This document shows, one piece after another, positions 22,449 through 33,634 of a DNA stretch of 64,000 bases. The notes under the pieces are model-generated. The model had not been told where the DNA came from. It did no database searches and saw only the letters and a list, made by a program, of their open reading frames with translations. Within the stretch, counting starts at the first letter, position 1, and each line of letters starts with the position of its first letter. The position numbers and the translations under genes were made by a program. Source of the stretch: Symbiodinium natans (Eukaryota; Sar; Dinophyceae; Suessiales; Symbiodiniaceae); assembly GCA_905221605.1 (NCBI GenBank), contig CAJNDS010002801.1:312001-376000 (forward strand). The letters run 5' to 3'.

Positions 22449-23424
22449 CTATGAGCCCGCATTTCGAAGAGAAGGAGGTCCACTTAACACCCTTCGATGC
22501 GTTGGATGGGGCGCAGCTGCCAGGGTTCTGGTCATGGCCTGGAAGTGCATGAGCCACAGCTGGTCCGTCTGCCTGCCAACGTGACTGCAAGTTGCTTCTT
22601 CTGGGCACTAACTGGCTGTCTTCCGGTCTCCCTCTTTCGCACGTGGCCCCTCCATGATCCTGTGCAATCTCATTTCGTCCGATTTGTTGTCTCTTGTATG
22701 TGTGCGTGGGTGACGCTGCTGCATGCTGCCGATGCGTTCCTTGCTCCATTGGTGAATTTACGGAGTCTGCGACAAGGGGCCCCCCACTGTATGTGGAATT
22801 TGATGAGTGGTAGCGGGCCTATCAACGTTCACATGCAGCTGCATGCCCAGATATGCCAGCAGAGGCTTCTCGACCACCGTCCGCAGGAGGCTACACCTGA
22901 GTCGCGACGTGATATTCGTGAATTTCGACTGCTGCATCCAGCAAAGCACACAACTCGACAGTGCACTAGCAAGAGCATAAAATCTTGACATATCTCGACA
23001 TATCTTGATGCCCAAGCGGCACTAGAGGAGCTGTGCAGACATACATCTCTGCCCCACGCAGCTCTGCATCCAGGCGGTGCATCTCAGCTAGGACGGTGAG
23101 GTAGTCAGCGACCTGCAGTTGGGCATGCAGCAAATTGTAGCCATGCCGTGAGATCGCAGAAGCTTGCTCTTAACATAAAACGTGATGAAGAGCACCTTCT
23201 GCGACAAGAGGCCTGGTAGTATCTCTGTCGCTCGTGGATTGCTTCCTCGAACATGTGCACAAGGTCCACCCACAGCTGACTGCTACCTTCAGGAGCAGAT
23301 GCTCGACATCGGCCAAAGATGCTATTGTAAATCCGAAGCCGCCACACACACAGATAATCCATGAAGCTTCAGCAACAGCAGTTCGGCCCCACTGTCTGAC
23401 TGTGCGAATTCGTTCCGTGGCGCC
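22449..23424 (-). CDS. Five-exon gene, unknown helical protein (5' end missing)
   Basis: Exons 23360-23424, 23213-23286, 23045-23112, 22827-22896 and 22449-22568 join without a phase conflict to a stop. The peptides are clearly protein-like and helical: SDSGAELLLLKLHG; SQLWVDLVHMFEEAIHERQR; VADYLTVLAEMHRLDAEL; CSLLRTVVEKPLLAYLGMQL; and QLWLMHFQAMTRTLAAAPHP. Donors are GA, GC, GT, GT. Acceptors are AG|G except the last (AG|A). No family is recognised; a scaffold or complex subunit is conceivable. Upstream exons probably continue into 23430-23720 (FGYNALDILKLLGSQ). Confidence 0.62.
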
Positions 23425-23935
23425 CTGTCCACTGTAGCCTTCGGAAGGTACAGTTGTCGATTTGGGAAAATGCGTGTGCCCCTCCCCCATTCAGGGTCCT
23501 TGTTGCCCTCAGTTCGGTCAGACCTCAATGTTGACTTCCCAGAAGTTTCAGGATGTCTAGGGCGTTGTAGCCAAAACTTGTCGAAGTTGGCAGTACAACT
23601 GCGAAACAGTAGTGATGCACTTGACTCGGTCCGGTGTGAGTACTGTTGAATATGTCCATGTATTTCAATGTAAGGCTGTGTGTTTTGGCGTTTTGGGGCT
23701 TGAAATCATTTTCCATCTCCTTTGATTCGGAAGAAGCTCCATTTAAAGACTGACTTTGGGCGTAAGGACTTCAAAGCTTCAGCTCAAATCTGCGGGCTCG
23801 CTCGGTGGCCTTCTGAGCCCGGCTCGCAGCTCCCGAGCGCTTGGCACTGCAGCGCGCAGTGGTGCGACCAGGCCTTGATACAAGGGCTGATACTTCCTTG
23901 AGCAAGCAGCAAAAACCTGCACCAAAGGACTGAAA

Positions 23936-23963
23936 CAAACACACACACACACACACACACACA
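23936..23963. repeat. AC dinucleotide microsatellite
   Basis: About 13 CA units at the edge of an otherwise ambiguous region. Confidence 0.95.
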
Positions 23964-24079
23964 CCAGTATCCCATGAGCCAACGCGTTCCTGCTCCTGCT
24001 CCTCTCTTCCTGAGTAAATCGGCAACCTACACATAAGCAAACCAACATTCCAATGTCAAGTGCCGCAGGCGGGATCACA

Positions 24080-25980
24080 GAACAAGGGTGAAGCTCAATG
24101 ATTCAGCCTAAGCTTGCCCATACTCTGCATCCCCACACACAGCCGAAAGGCAGCATTTCCCCGCGGGCAGTCTCGCATAAAGATCCTCGAAACGGCCAGT
24201 GAGGGAAGGTTTTCCTTTGACAAGGCATGCTTGCAGGTTTGATGCATTGATGGCTCGGGGTAGGCTGGGTTTGACCGGTGTAGGGATTTAGACAGTTTGC
24301 TGTGGGCTGGGCTGAGCAGAAACGGCTGTTCGTTCACGGTGCGAAGTTGAAGAACTGTCCACATGCTGTCCACGGGGCTGTACGCGGGTGGTCCAGGGCC
24401 GCAACGCGGCCTTCAGCATGGTCGCAGGCTCGAGAACCTGTCTTGGGGAATGGCTTCTGCAGCAGACCTTTCTGCTTCCGTCGTGCTTTCGGGGGCTTGC
24501 AGGGAGTACACCGGAGAAGAACCAGAATGGCAAAGTACACCACCGAGGATGCCCGGCTAAGCTCGTTCCATTCTCACAGACACCCGCGACAATCCGATGG
24601 AACAAGCAAGTGCCTCCGACCTTGTTCGCGAGAACTGAACGGTTCCCGTTGCTTTGTTCCGCGTTGTTTGGGTCAGGTGCAGCATTCAACCTGGATGAGG
24701 GGGGCAAAGGCGTCGGACGAGGTGCGAGGGTGGAGTGCACACCGAAGACAGCGAGCCCCAGGACGCGCTTTTCTCTGCGCCAGCCTTGCAGGCAGGCATC
24801 GAGTCGTAGTTCTTCAAGCCAAAAGCGAGCATTTAGCTAGCGGCCTAGCAACGCAAACACCCGCATGGCCACCGCAACAACTGCAACTTCTCTGGGAACA
24901 GCCGTGAATCCCACAAGCCAGCTGCTCCTGGGGACTCCAGACGACGCCATGATGCCTGCACACACACCACAGGACAGGATGCCACAACCAGGGCTTAAAG
25001 TGAGGCTAGTGGCCCGTGTACCTGCAAAATACAGTAGGTATTGCTTTATTTGCTTGCCAAAAAACCCTACAGCGAAACCTCATGCGAAACATGCAAACCC
25101 AAAACTACTGTAGAAGTTCTGAGCATAGCCACTTGTTGGCCACTTGCTGAGAAGAACAGAAAGCGAGGCCATCTTTGGAGCGCGGGGTTTAACCGGCAAT
25201 CTGTCTAAAACGCATTCACCTCCAGAAACAACACATGGGCGTGCGTAAGACTTGGGCCTGTGGCCGGTCATGCAAAACCCTGGCGCCCCAGATCAATCAA
25301 GACGCAACGCGTTCCTTGCGTGCAGTCTGTGTCGCTGGTGCCGGAGCAATACGCCCAAAGCTGCACCAGCAGAAGCCACACACGCACACCCCAGCGTAAC
25401 GAAACCCCCCAAGATCAAGCCCTACGCCCTATGCGCCTGCGTGCGTGCCACCAGCCTGGGCCTCGGCTCCTGAACGATCAAGAGATTCAGTTCGAAAGCC
25501 TCTCAAACTAGTTAAGGGGGCATGTCATGATCCGGAGTCAGAAACTACACAAGGACAGATATGGGAAGTTCCCCAAAGCATCTAAGAAACCGGCAAAGAT
25601 TTCTGCTCTCGATGCAAGGGCAGCTGTTGACTATTGCTACAGGATGGGAGAAGAACTATCGAAGCATGTTGCTTTTGATCCGCACGGGCATCAAATACCT
25701 GGTGGAGGTTTCTGGGAAAAGTGCACGGGTCGTTCCGAACTTGCTCGTCAGTGTTGCTGTCAATGAACCGCAAGAACGGCAGGCGTTGCTGGGCTTAGAG
25801 TGAGATAGCCCACGCGTAAGCATTCGATAGGCCTAAACCCACTTCAGCACCATCTCTGAAACAAAACCAAAGAACGCCTTGCTGTGCGACTCTTGTTGAA
25901 TTTGTCTGTGCTTGCAAATCGTGCATCGGGACTGAAGCACAAGTGTAAAGTTGGAAAAGCGGTCCGGAATTCGCTTCGTA
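24080..25980. other. Stretch without a resolved gene
   Basis: Long frames overlap on both strands: plus 24302-24907 with 201 codons, minus 24288-24740, and minus 25582-25773 (RFIDSNTDEQVRNDPCTF). None has a recognisable motif or a phase-consistent partner exon. Confidence 0.35.
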
Positions 25981-25981
25981 G

Positions 25982-26854
25982 CTATTTCTGATGAGTTTTG
26001 AACTTCAGCACAGAATGGCACTTCCAGGCGGCCCTTTCAGATCCCCACAGGTTCAGGCCTAAGTGCGCGAGGTAGTTGCGGACCGAAGCTGCGTGGCCTG
26101 GAGGCCGGTGAACGGTGAGGTGCGGAACGATGCTGGCCCGTCGGTCCGTTTGCCTCAATCTGCAGGGGCCTTTTTGCCGGGCTCCCATGCTTTGGTGATG
26201 CTCAGCGGGGTGCAGGCAAGGTTGGCTGACCAACACAAAGGACAAGGATCTGAAGCCAAGCGCGACATGAAACGCGACTTCTTCAGTCCCACTTCTTCCC
26301 AATTCCAATCCCAAAGAATTCCTGTTATCAGCTCTTCCCGAAATCTCATTCCCAGGCCACCCTGCTCTCGGCCAACCCACGTCTGCAGGTTGTCCCGGTT
26401 CACACGAAAGTCCTGGTAGCAGAAACGGCTTTGGCTCTGTGATACTGGCCCTGCCCCGGGAGTTCGTTGTAAAGCGCTTCTTGGCCGAAGTGCAATTCGA
26501 CATCCTGGGGGAAAGGGGCGGGGGGTCTGCATGCGTATCAAGCTCCTTCGACTGCAAAAGATCAAACGATGAAAGATGCGGGAGCAAGAGGTTGTGCCGC
26601 AACAAAGCGCGCCGTAAAAATGCAAAGCGTCCAAGGCCCCAAATGGCCATGAGCTCGCCTCGCCTCAAAACACGAATCTGGAGACCACATCGACGAACTG
26701 ACAATTCTTTCCCACATTTTCCCACGTCGCATGGACACGTTGCTTCGGAGCCCTGTTTTGTGATCTCGTGGGAATGGAACATGTCCACTACAACTTGCTG
26801 CCCAGCCGCGGACGAAATCCAGGTGAAGACGTGCTCCCAAGAGAGAAAGGCCAT
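25982..26854 (-). CDS. Long minus-strand frame with one strong exon candidate
   Basis: A 290-codon frame starts with an ATG (MAFLSWEHVFTWISSAAGQQ). Within it, in a different frame, the segment from about 26430 down to 26230 follows a CTACCAG|G acceptor and reads very like protein (DFRVNRDNLQTWVGREQGGL, then MRFREELITGILWDWNWEEV). The region is therefore probably coding but spliced between frames. No domain was identified. Confidence 0.42.
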   Translation of the reverse strand: MAFLSWEHVFTWISSAAGQQVVVDMFHSHEITKQGSEATCPCDVGKCGKELSVRRCGLQIRVLRRGELMAIWGLGRFAFLRRALLRHNLLLPHLSSFDLLQSKELDTHADPPPLSPRMSNCTSAKKRFTTNSRGRASITEPKPFLLPGLSCEPGQPADVGWPRAGWPGNEISGRADNRNSLGLELGRSGTEEVAFHVALGFRSLSFVLVSQPCLHPAEHHQSMGARQKGPCRLRQTDRRASIVPHLTVHRPPGHAASVRNYLAHLGLNLWGSERAAWKCHSVLKFKTHQK

Positions 26855-27111
26855 CCTGCCGAATCAGCAGAAGCAAGCCGCTAGAGAGGTGGCTCGATGC
26901 CCTTCGTACTACCCTGACAACTGTAAGGGAAGAGCATTGCCCTGTACAAAGGTGGGAAGGCTCACGGTCCACCTGTTCTAACAGGTTCGCTCCCTTGGCC
27001 CCGCATGGGCTCAATGAATGCTAGGGACCCAGAGCCTGCAGTCCGTCCAAAGCCTCCTGGTGATGGCCGAGGTTCTCCGAAAGGAACCTCGAGCTGCTGG
27101 TGTTCTTACGC

Positions 27112-27314
27112 CATGCATACATACATACATACATACATACATACATACATACATACATACATACATACATACATACATACATAGTGTCGTCTGAGTGTGC
27201 GTGTGTGTGTTGTGTGTGGCGTTTGCGTGTGCATGTGTGCGCATTGTATGTATGTATGTCTGTATGTATGAGTAAGTGATTGAGTGAGTGACTCACTGTA
27301 TGTATGTATGCATG
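27112..27314. repeat. (CATA)n followed by TATG-rich microsatellite
   Basis: Eighteen perfect CATA units at 27112-27183, a GTGTGT-rich spacer, then TATG and GAGT units to about 27314. Confidence 0.95.
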
Positions 27315-27406
27315 TGTATTCACAAACTTGTTTTGTTTTTTTTATGATCGCTGGACGCCCTGATTCCCGCAAAAGGGCCGGCAAAGGTGGTACAGGCTTT
27401 AGGGGT

Positions 27407-27932
27407 TCAGGAACTGCCTCTGGGAACGGATGCCCTGAAGCACAGGTCGCAGAGAAGTTCCGAGACCAGCAGCTGGGAGCGAAGGAAGATGGCGGTCACG
27501 AGGCCATAGAAGCCTGGGCTCACCGCGGTGGCTTGATGACCTTGATGACCTTTGACGTGGTTTGAGATGCGCTTTGCCACGAGAGCACACTTCTTGCTGT
27601 TAGCGCTTTCAAGGAGCAGAGGCCCCCAAGGCTCGAGGGCGGCTGGAGGCGCTTCATCACCTCGTTTTGGGGGCGCTGCTTTTTTTTCACCTGCTGTCTC
27701 CACTTCTCTGAACATTATTAACTGCAACCACAAGCACTAAGTCGAAGGTGATCGGTGCCATGGAAAGCTGCTGCCACCAGGTTCCAACCAGAAAGGTGCT
27801 CAAGTCCTGGGGGGCTGAGACACTGGGCATGTCGCACATCTCGGGTACAAAACCACACTGGGCCCAACAAGTTCGGATGAGAAGGCCAGTGCATCTCAGT
27901 CTCGAAGATCTTTCGGGCTCCGTCGCCACCTG
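27407..27932 (-). CDS. Candidate two-exon 3' end, unknown protein
   Basis: After a GTTCAG|G acceptor at 27932 the minus strand stays open to an AGCAG|GTGAAA donor near 27690, with TFDLVLVVAVNNVQRSGDS at its end. A second open block reaches a stop at 27407-27409 (GLVTAIFLRSQLLVSELLCD). The first block is also open in another frame (IFETEMHWPSHPNLLGPVWF), which reads equally well, so the true frame is undecided. It lies just downstream of the methyltransferase gene in array order. Confidence 0.38.
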
Positions 27933-28212
27933 AACCACGGACGTCACTTGCGGCCCTACCAGGTTTGCGCAGTTACTGCCCCAACCTTCATCATCCTTCA
28001 CAAAGTCCCCTAGCTCTCAACTCGCCCACAGCGACTTAGATGACCGGCTTCAGCCGCGAAGGGGCTCCTTCCAAGGGTCATGATTTTTTGCGTCGTGCAG
28101 AGCGCATTCTGCACAAAGCGATCGGCCACTCCCTGCATTTGCCAAGGCCAACCAGAATCCGACGGCTCTCAACAGCGCCGAAAAAGCGTGTTCTTAAATA
28201 TTGACCGCACCG

Positions 28213-28300
28213 GTAGGGAGAAAGAGAGAAAGAGAAAGAGAGAGAGAGAGAGAGAGATAAGAGAAGAGGGAGAGAGCGAGAGAGTGAGGAGAGGGAAAAA
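28213..28300. repeat. GA-rich purine tract
   Basis: GAGAGAAAGAGA-type polypurine tract just beyond the stop codon of the methyltransferase gene, in its 3' region. Confidence 0.9.
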
Positions 28301-28322
28301 GCTGAAATCCCTTGCTCTCTTC

Positions 28323-29895
28323 TCACTCTGAGCTCAGGAGTTTCTGCACGTCTGGGAGCAGCTTTCCAGCTGTTTTCTCCGCGTAGACACCTGAAGTGCT
28401 ATTTTGAGAAGGGCAGTGAAAATGGCAGAAAAACAACCGCTACGAGTAGAGAGTCTCACAGACATGCTTCCCAGAAGCTGTAGTCAGAGTCGCTGTCCTT
28501 GAGGTTGTCCTCTTCTACTGTCGCCTTTTGGTCCAGGACGAAGTACAAGGCAGCGGTGAGAATGAGGCGATTGGCACCTCAACGAGAAAAGAAGGAGAAC
28601 ATGCGAGCGCATTGGCGGGGCACACCTCAGTCTGCATCACTGCAGCCTGTTGAGCTCGGCACTGTTCGTGACAACTGCAATCCCGAGGCAAAGCAAAACC
28701 AATCCACCATAAATTGGATGTCGGACATACTCATAGATGCCAGTCGTCCTCAGTGACGACCTGAGAAAAACTCGCAGGTAGCACGGCCCACGACCTGCCA
28801 CCTCATCCCCAAGCATCGCCCCCCGTGCCCCCGGACGTGACGGCCACATACATCCATGCAGACAAGCGATGCCAAGAGACGCGACACAACTAGCATCAGC
28901 CGTAGGACCGGCACCATCAGCCAACCGAACCCATTCACAAGTCGCGAACGACAATTCCGGCAAAGAACTCAGACTCAGCAACGCAAGAAAAGATATATTC
29001 TGCCCAACTAAGCCAGCCACCCCACCAACCTACAGACTGTTATGAGCTGACGGGTGGCTTGGCACCGGGTGGCTTGGCACCGGGAACTGGTGGCTTATGT
29101 TCGGTGGCTCACTTTCATTCACTTTCCCTTCAGCTCGGCTTCGGGCCCAGACGGTTTTGTCGTCCACGGGGAGAGGTCGCCTCGGGGAGTCTCCCAAGCA
29201 AGGGGGACGCTTGCTGGATATGAGCCCTCTTGCATACTGAGCTCCTACAGATGAAGCAGCTCTGAGGGAGTCGCCCTGTAGTTCGTAAACCGAGGCCGCG
29301 ATCATGGCACCACCCAGAATTATAGAAAGAGGCCCCGCGAGGAGAAACAGCGAGGAACTGACCAAAGGCACCTTTAGCACTGCCGCTGCCATGCACTGCC
29401 CTCTGTTGCTTCATAGCGAATTCTTGCCTTTGCCGCGAAAAAGGGCCTTGGCTGGCCTCATGTAGCCTCTATTTTGACCCCCAAGTTCCCTTTCTTCAAC
29501 CCTGCTCTGCAACGACAGGAGCTGCCAACTGCAACATCGAGACTACATCGAGACCTCTTGTACAAGCTGATAGACCCTGAAGCCTTCGCATAGGCATCTC
29601 CTTTCATGTGCACATTGCACCAAGAAAACAAAGACTGGCACGCCAGGAAACGGTGCCCACCAGGATACAAAGCAATAGGAAGAGCTGCGCTGCCACGTAG
29701 GCCTGCGGATTGGACTTATCAGTCATGATCAACGCACACCTGCACAAGAAAATAGGGTTGGTGGTTCCCAAAAGATCCGCTTTTGTGCGGTGTGTATACG
29801 GGGGTCCCCTTATATGGGGGAATACCCAAAAACAGAATGCCACGACCTCCCCGCGCTTGCCGAACTCGCCCTGAAGGGTGTTGGACTTGATCTTC
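28323..29895 (-). CDS. Isoprenylcysteine/phospholipid methyltransferase-like membrane protein (6 exons, 5' end missing)
   Basis: Exons 29847-29895, 29652-29702, 29238-29371, 28663-28760, 28464-28577 and 28323-28390 join in phase to a stop. The product reads KIKSNTLQGEFGKRGE, then hydrophobic helices (AYVAAQLFLLLCILVGT; SSLFLLAGPLSIILGGAMIA), then TTGIYEYVRHPIYGGLVLL and LILTAALYFVLDQKA. The RHPIYGG motif with flanking helices is the hallmark of the ICMT/PEMT superfamily, integral membrane enzymes using S-adenosylmethionine. KIKSNTLQGEFGKRGE recalls plant and algal plastid members, so an upstream targeting exon is likely. Substrate is unknown. All five donors are GT but poor matches to GTRAGT, and all acceptors are AG|G. 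The final 22 codons (VYAEKTAGKLLPDVQ) fit the family's C-terminal region. Confidence 0.8.
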
Positions 29896-30175
29896 CTCAG
29901 AGAAGCCGGGCCCTAGGCTTTTTTGCCTGACAAGCGTTGCACATGCGGCGCCACAAAAGTGTACAAAGCCTGAGGCAACTCCCAACCCTCAGAAGAGAAC
30001 AAGAAACTGCGCATTTTTGACGACCGACCCCATCGAAGCTATGGAGAATATCCCACGTGCTTCGCCACAGATGTATCCTAGTATTAATTCTTGAAACATT
30101 AACGGAAACTTCACACTTGCCTCTCAGATTTGCCTGACGGCCGTCGAAAACCCTAGCACATGACATGGAGCTACC

Positions 30176-30839
30176 CTAGCTCAGCTGCTCCAGAGTTCGT
30201 GGGATGTCGACGCCGCCCGCCGCTCGCTGCACCTTGGGCTCAGGAGCCACTGGTGAGTGGGGCTTGGGCGCAAGGGATCGTGCCCACACCAGCTCAGCAG
30301 GTTCAGTACCCTCAATCTGCCAATCTGCGCTGACGACCAAGTGAACTCGTGAACTCAGTTGGCAGCCGGGATGCCACTGGCGTCCGTGGCAGCTGCTTAG
30401 CCTGCTCAAACACAAGGCCTTCCACGTCTCCACGCTGCAGCTCAAAAACAGAAACTTCAAATCCTCACAGCCAAGAGATACGCTGCATCCCCAAACATCC
30501 CCCAAAGCAGCAATGTCAAGAACGAATCAACAGGGCCCAGGCGAACCTTGTCCTATCTAGTTCTTGGCAGCTGAGTCTGCGGCCTGGACTGATAACATTC
30601 CTGCCAAGAGCTGGGCACAGCTGAAGGGGGCGACTGCTGGAGCTGCAATGGGCATGAGCTTCGACGCAACAGAGGCTCACGTCATAACACATCGAGCCAA
30701 AGAGTTGAGACTGAGCACTTTAAAGCTTAGTCGAAGGCCGGCCTCGGCATCCGACAAAGGGCAAGGCGAGGTCGACTCGGAGCAGCAAAGCCAGGCAGCC
30801 CAGGCAGAAGGCGCGGCGGCCGCGAGCGGGTCGAGCCAT
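30176..30839 (-). CDS. Candidate multi-exon gene, unknown product
   Basis: An exon beginning at 30463 after GGCTGTGAG|G reads FEVSVFELQRGDVEGLVFEQ and on to TPVASRLPT. A terminal exon from about 30317 reads GTEPAELVWARSLAPKPHSP to a stop at 30176-30178, joined if the donor is ACT|GAG (GA). Upstream, an ATG at 30837-30839 starts MARPARGRRAFCLGCLALLL, a possible signal peptide and so perhaps exon 1. That first part competes with a plus-strand frame (30564-30848). No domain is recognised. Confidence 0.42.
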
Positions 30840-31293
30840 GCCGACTGACCGGAGACCGAACTGAATGACAGGAGGAGGATGACACACTCACATCCTGAAG
30901 CCTGCATAGGTGCTCTAGCCTGTGGTCACACATGTTTGGGGCCCTCACTTCAGCTTGGGCCGCAGTGATTTCGCACACAGACGATGTGTGAAAGCTAGCT
31001 GAAAGCACTGCCCCATGCAGGCCCCTGCTGCCCCACTCCTGCCTTCATCTTGCCAGCGCAGACCCGCCTATCATCGTGATTCGAGGAAGCGACTACTGCA
31101 TGTTCCCGGTCATGTTCCGGGTCTGCACGCACAGCACCCGGAAGTAAACAGCCTTCGAACATCACCACCCAACTTAGCACCATCCCAGTCGACCCAGAAA
31201 GCTTGACCTTTCTGCACACGAACTTCAGTCTGGTAGCTCCGAAGTCTGGGTGACTCTGTGACACTTCATGACGGGCGCAAATCGTTATTCGTA

Positions 31294-32688
31294 TCATTCG
31301 CCCTTCTCCTCCATTGGCCGCAGCAAGTACGGCACGCATAGCCCCTGTGGGTTGTACCCAGTTGGGTTTGTATGCGTGAGGATGCCATTCAGGATTGGTA
31401 GCTGGAAAACCAGAAAGGGAAAGGACAGCAGGCCGTACACAATGCGACCAAAAAAGAATCTCGAACGAAACTGCCAGTTCTGGAGGTCCGAAACCAAAAG
31501 GTCCTTGTTCACAGCCACCTGCTCAAGTCGCACCGTCGCCTCTTTGGAAACGTCCAGGACCGTGAGTGTGTAGATCAAGACACAGCTCAGCAGGAAGCTG
31601 AAAAGGTCGTAGCCAAGCAAGCCCGCCAGGCGGCCACCGCGTGTACTGTCATAAAGGCAACACTTCCTCTCCTCCTGAGGCGCCTGAGACTCCTTCCCAT
31701 TCTTCCCGTCCTCCGTGATCTCGCGTGCGCCCGCGAAGCTGCGGGTGCATGGAAGCAGCAGAAAAGCCAACCAAACCAGTGCGCAACTGCCGATGAAGTC
31801 CACGCAGCTCGTTGCCAGATCCTGAGACACGCCTGGGCCCTCGGTGTCACAAGTGTGTTCGCCACCTGGCTTCACACACATGTAGTACTCAAAGGCGGCC
31901 AGGCAGGCCATGAAGACCCCGCTAGACAGGAACTGGGCACCTTTGAAGGTCAGGATGAAGCTTACAGTTTGGTATTCATCCGCCGGGCGGCCGGCCACTA
32001 CACACAGCAACACCAAAGAGAAGAAGACAACGCGGATGCCATACATCGGCGTAACACTTATCGCTGATAAGATCCAGAACATGGGATCCTTCAATTGTCC
32101 GAAGATTGAGAAATCGAAGGGCAGATAGTGATAGAGCAGCTTCGCACGAAACCAGGAAGGACTCAAGCAGGCAGGGGGAAGCCCCAAAGCCTTCAGGGCA
32201 GAATGGTCAGCTACTCTTTTTAGCATCTGATCCTTTGCATCCCCAACCACGGACTCCACGTACACAGTAAGGTCGTCCCAGAACAAGTCGATGACACTCT
32301 CCAGCCGCCACCTTGCGCAGTCCCACATGTCGGGATCTGACAATGCCGAATCCTTGATGGCCTCACGCAATGCAAGCATGACCCGAGCGCGGATAGGTCC
32401 CGAGAGGCTCACCAACCGCTCAAGAGCCTCCACCCGTGCTCCTCGCAGCAACGCTCCTTGCGCCCCGTAGCCGGCCTCCCTCAGAGCGGCGAGATCCACT
32501 CGATCCGTAAAAATGTCTCCCAGGTACGTGCGCAGCTCTTCGTAACGGTGCGCATCGTACGCGTTCACCGCGCGGGTCACTGCGCTGCTGGTCCGATCTT
32601 TCACTCCCCCCACGGCCGCAGCGACGCCTGCAGCGGCTGACGACGCAGCAGAAGCACCTTTTGACGCCACATGGCCGAGAAGCTCCAT
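31294..32688 (-). CDS. Intronless multi-pass membrane protein, 464 residues
   Basis: A single open frame from ATG to stop. The N-terminal 30 residues are Ala/Ser/Gly rich. A hydrophilic helical domain follows to about residue 195, including a conserved-looking DLFWDDLTVYVESVVGDAK. Five hydrophobic segments then lie at about 203-232, 241-268, 291-313, 355-377 and 411-434. The end reads GILTHTNPTGYNPQGLCVPY, with a short acidic tail. I recall similar proteins in other alveolates and stramenopiles but cannot name the family. Likely an integral membrane protein of unknown role. Lack of introns contrasts with most neighbours. The upstream minus-strand region (32726-33022) is separate. Confidence 0.82.
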   Translation of the reverse strand: MELLGHVASKGASAASSAAAGVAAAVGGVKDRTSSAVTRAVNAYDAHRYEELRTYLGDIFTDRVDLAALREAGYGAQGALLRGARVEALERLVSLSGPIRARVMLALREAIKDSALSDPDMWDCARWRLESVIDLFWDDLTVYVESVVGDAKDQMLKRVADHSALKALGLPPACLSPSWFRAKLLYHYLPFDFSIFGQLKDPMFWILSAISVTPMYGIRVVFFSLVLLCVVAGRPADEYQTVSFILTFKGAQFLSSGVFMACLAAFEYYMCVKPGGEHTCDTEGPGVSQDLATSCVDFIGSCALVWLAFLLLPCTRSFAGAREITEDGKNGKESQAPQEERKCCLYDSTRGGRLAGLLGYDLFSFLLSCVLIYTLTVLDVSKEATVRLEQVAVNKDLLVSDLQNWQFRSRFFFGRIVYGLLSFPFLVFQLPILNGILTHTNPTGYNPQGLCVPYLLRPMEEKGE

Positions 32689-32725
32689 CCCAAGCTAACC
32701 CGCAAGGTGATGGAAGACCATACCC

Positions 32726-33634
32726 TTATGGCAGTTCGAACTGCTGTTCCATCTGCTCCCCGAAGCATGTCATGTGTGTCAGATGCACGTGATCCGGAGC
32801 CAAAGCTGACACTGGTGCGATGGCACACAGCTGAAACTTGTAAAAGCCTGTAAGATCTGTAAGGGTCATGCAAGAATCTTTCCTCCATCGCAGTGACCCA
32901 GCCTCTCGGTGCACTATGCTGGCCAGGCGCAGCTCTGTCCAGCGTGCATCAAACTCCGTCCCGGAACACTCCAGGTACGGCAGGGCCTCCCAGGCGCACT
33001 TGCAAACTGAATTATTACGCACTCTCGCCGGGAAACTTTCTTGAGGGCCCTGCGTTAGGACATATTGTAAAGCCTTACGTCGCCCGGTTCGAGCCTCCTG
33101 GCAGGCGAGGTTCGTCGAGCCGGCCGAGCTAGCATTGTCTCAGTGAGGCAATGCACTCATCGCGCAGTTGACAGAACAGCTGGATCAAGGAGTTACCAAC
33201 TCCCGTCTCAGCATCGCGCTGAGCAGCATCAGCGAGTATCAGCGCACAGCTCGACATGGTGCCGAGGAACGGCAGATGATGGTTCAAGGTGCTTCAATCG
33301 ATCGCGCATGCTGTCATATGCGTCATGCTGGTCTCTTCATATATGGCACCCCACGCTTGAGAAGCTTGAGGTGCTGTCAATCTGTGTGCTCAACTATGTC
33401 TAGAGCCATCACAGTGACATCGTGATCCGGATATCCACGGCCCAGGCAGAAGTCTCGGACTGAGGCCCCTGCGAGCCCTCGCTCCCATCCCAGGCCAGGA
33501 CCTTTGGGCCGAGAGGCCCAAGCCTGCCGGCAAGCGATGGTGAGAGTAACCATGAGTAACCATGTCACATAATACAGCTCAGGCCAGAGCTCCACAACCT
33601 CCGACGTGCCGTCGCCTGACATGGAAATCAACAC
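32726..33634 (-). CDS. Candidate multi-exon gene with N-terminal membrane anchor
   Basis: A frame with ATG near 33622 begins MSGDGTSEVVELWPELYYVT and continues into a hydrophobic stretch (WLLMVTLTIA), suggesting a signal anchor. Minus-strand coding-like blocks follow at about 33130-33270 (DAETGVGNSLIQLFCQLRDE) and 32800-33010 (ECSGTEFDARWTELRLASIV). Order and strand fit one gene, but exon edges were not resolved. A coiled-coil-like plus-strand frame at 33168-33290 is probably its antisense shadow. Confidence 0.38.

Noticed and set aside
33143-33425. Plus-strand coiled-coil-like frame
   Set aside because: The antisense frame over the same bases is at least as protein-like and agrees with the neighbours' strand.
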